A stretch of 64,000 nucleotides of DNA from [Mycobacterium] vasticus (GTDB lineage Bacteria > Actinomycetota > Actinomycetes > Mycobacteriales > Mycobacteriaceae): NCBI RefSeq assembly GCF_020181595.1, contig NZ_CP084028.1:488919-552918 (forward strand). The letters run 5' to 3'. The notes under the pieces were generated by a model. The model ran no database searches, was not told where the DNA came from, and saw only the letters and a list, made by a program, of their open reading frames with translations. Below are positions 63,935 to 64,000 of this stretch, piece by piece; position 1 is the stretch's first letter, and each line of letters opens with the position of its first letter. The translations under genes and the position numbers were made by a program.

Positions 63935-64000
63935 TTAGCTGAACAGGTCCGAGAAGTCCGCCTGGATCGAGCTGAACGCGTTCATCATGACCTCGAGCTC
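63935..64000 (-). CDS. 3' end of an unidentified gene upstream of ispE
   Basis: Only 21 C-terminal residues ([17 protein letters not shown]) are in the window, stop TAA 63935-63937. In M. tuberculosis ksgA precedes ispE; these residues are too few to confirm that. Confidence 0.4.
   Translation of the reverse strand, partial: ELEVMMNAFSSIQADFSDLFS

Overview
This 64 kb window is high-GC chromosomal DNA from a mycobacterium (Mycobacteriaceae, non-tuberculous). The call rests on the menaquinone block pitA-menB-menC-bpoC-menD-menG-menJ-grcC1-htpX-gpsA, which has the gene order and near-identical protein motifs of M. tuberculosis Rv0545c-Rv0566c, on ESX-type secreted proteins, and on sigL/rslA, Pks16-like and MMPL genes. 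Compared with M. tuberculosis as I remember it, three distant blocks are joined: Rv0545-0566 (1-22 kb), the galTK/VapBC area (25-28 kb) and the rplY-pth-pks16-ispE block (59.7-64 kb). Accessory genes fill the joins.

Layout. 0-22 kb: menaquinone biosynthesis and its neighbours. Inserted in it are an ESX/TNT toxin with two tandem immunity-like genes (2.6-5.3 kb), a small methyltransferase behind a palindromic operator (13.3-14.0 kb) and a RES/Xre toxin-antitoxin pair behind a perfect 12-bp inverted repeat (20.3-21.4 kb). 22-38 kb: tRNA-Tyr, a Ser/Thr kinase, a methyltransferase preceded by an IdeR-like iron box, an operon of a DUF309 gene, galT and galK, two VapBC pairs, a large membrane protein with an embedded pseudokinase, an ADP-ribosylglycohydrolase and SelO.

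38-51 kb is the most interesting part and looks like a SigL-controlled island. SigL-rslA, a four-gene ThDP/SRPBCC/ketosynthase-III/aminotransferase operon, a type III polyketide synthase operon and a second sigL-like operon all have the same promoter architecture, TGAACC-N16-CGTG(T/A)C, found by direct reading. The second sigL-like operon is unusual. It encodes a protein that is only sigma region 4, translationally coupled to a protein that fuses an RslA-type zinc anti-sigma domain to a complete four-histidine carotenoid cleavage oxygenase. I propose this as the best candidate for an undescribed regulatory system in the window.

51-60 kb: two tandem trypsin-like proteases (one apparently starting at ATT), a membrane protein, an HNH nuclease remnant, a complete 1324-bp IS1081-like element, and a glycosyltransferase with a partial tandem copy plus a methyltransferase. 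60-64 kb: housekeeping rplY, pth, a fatty-acyl ligase and ispE. No CRISPR array, rRNA or prophage was seen. All homology statements come from recognition of motifs and remembered family sequences; no searches were run.
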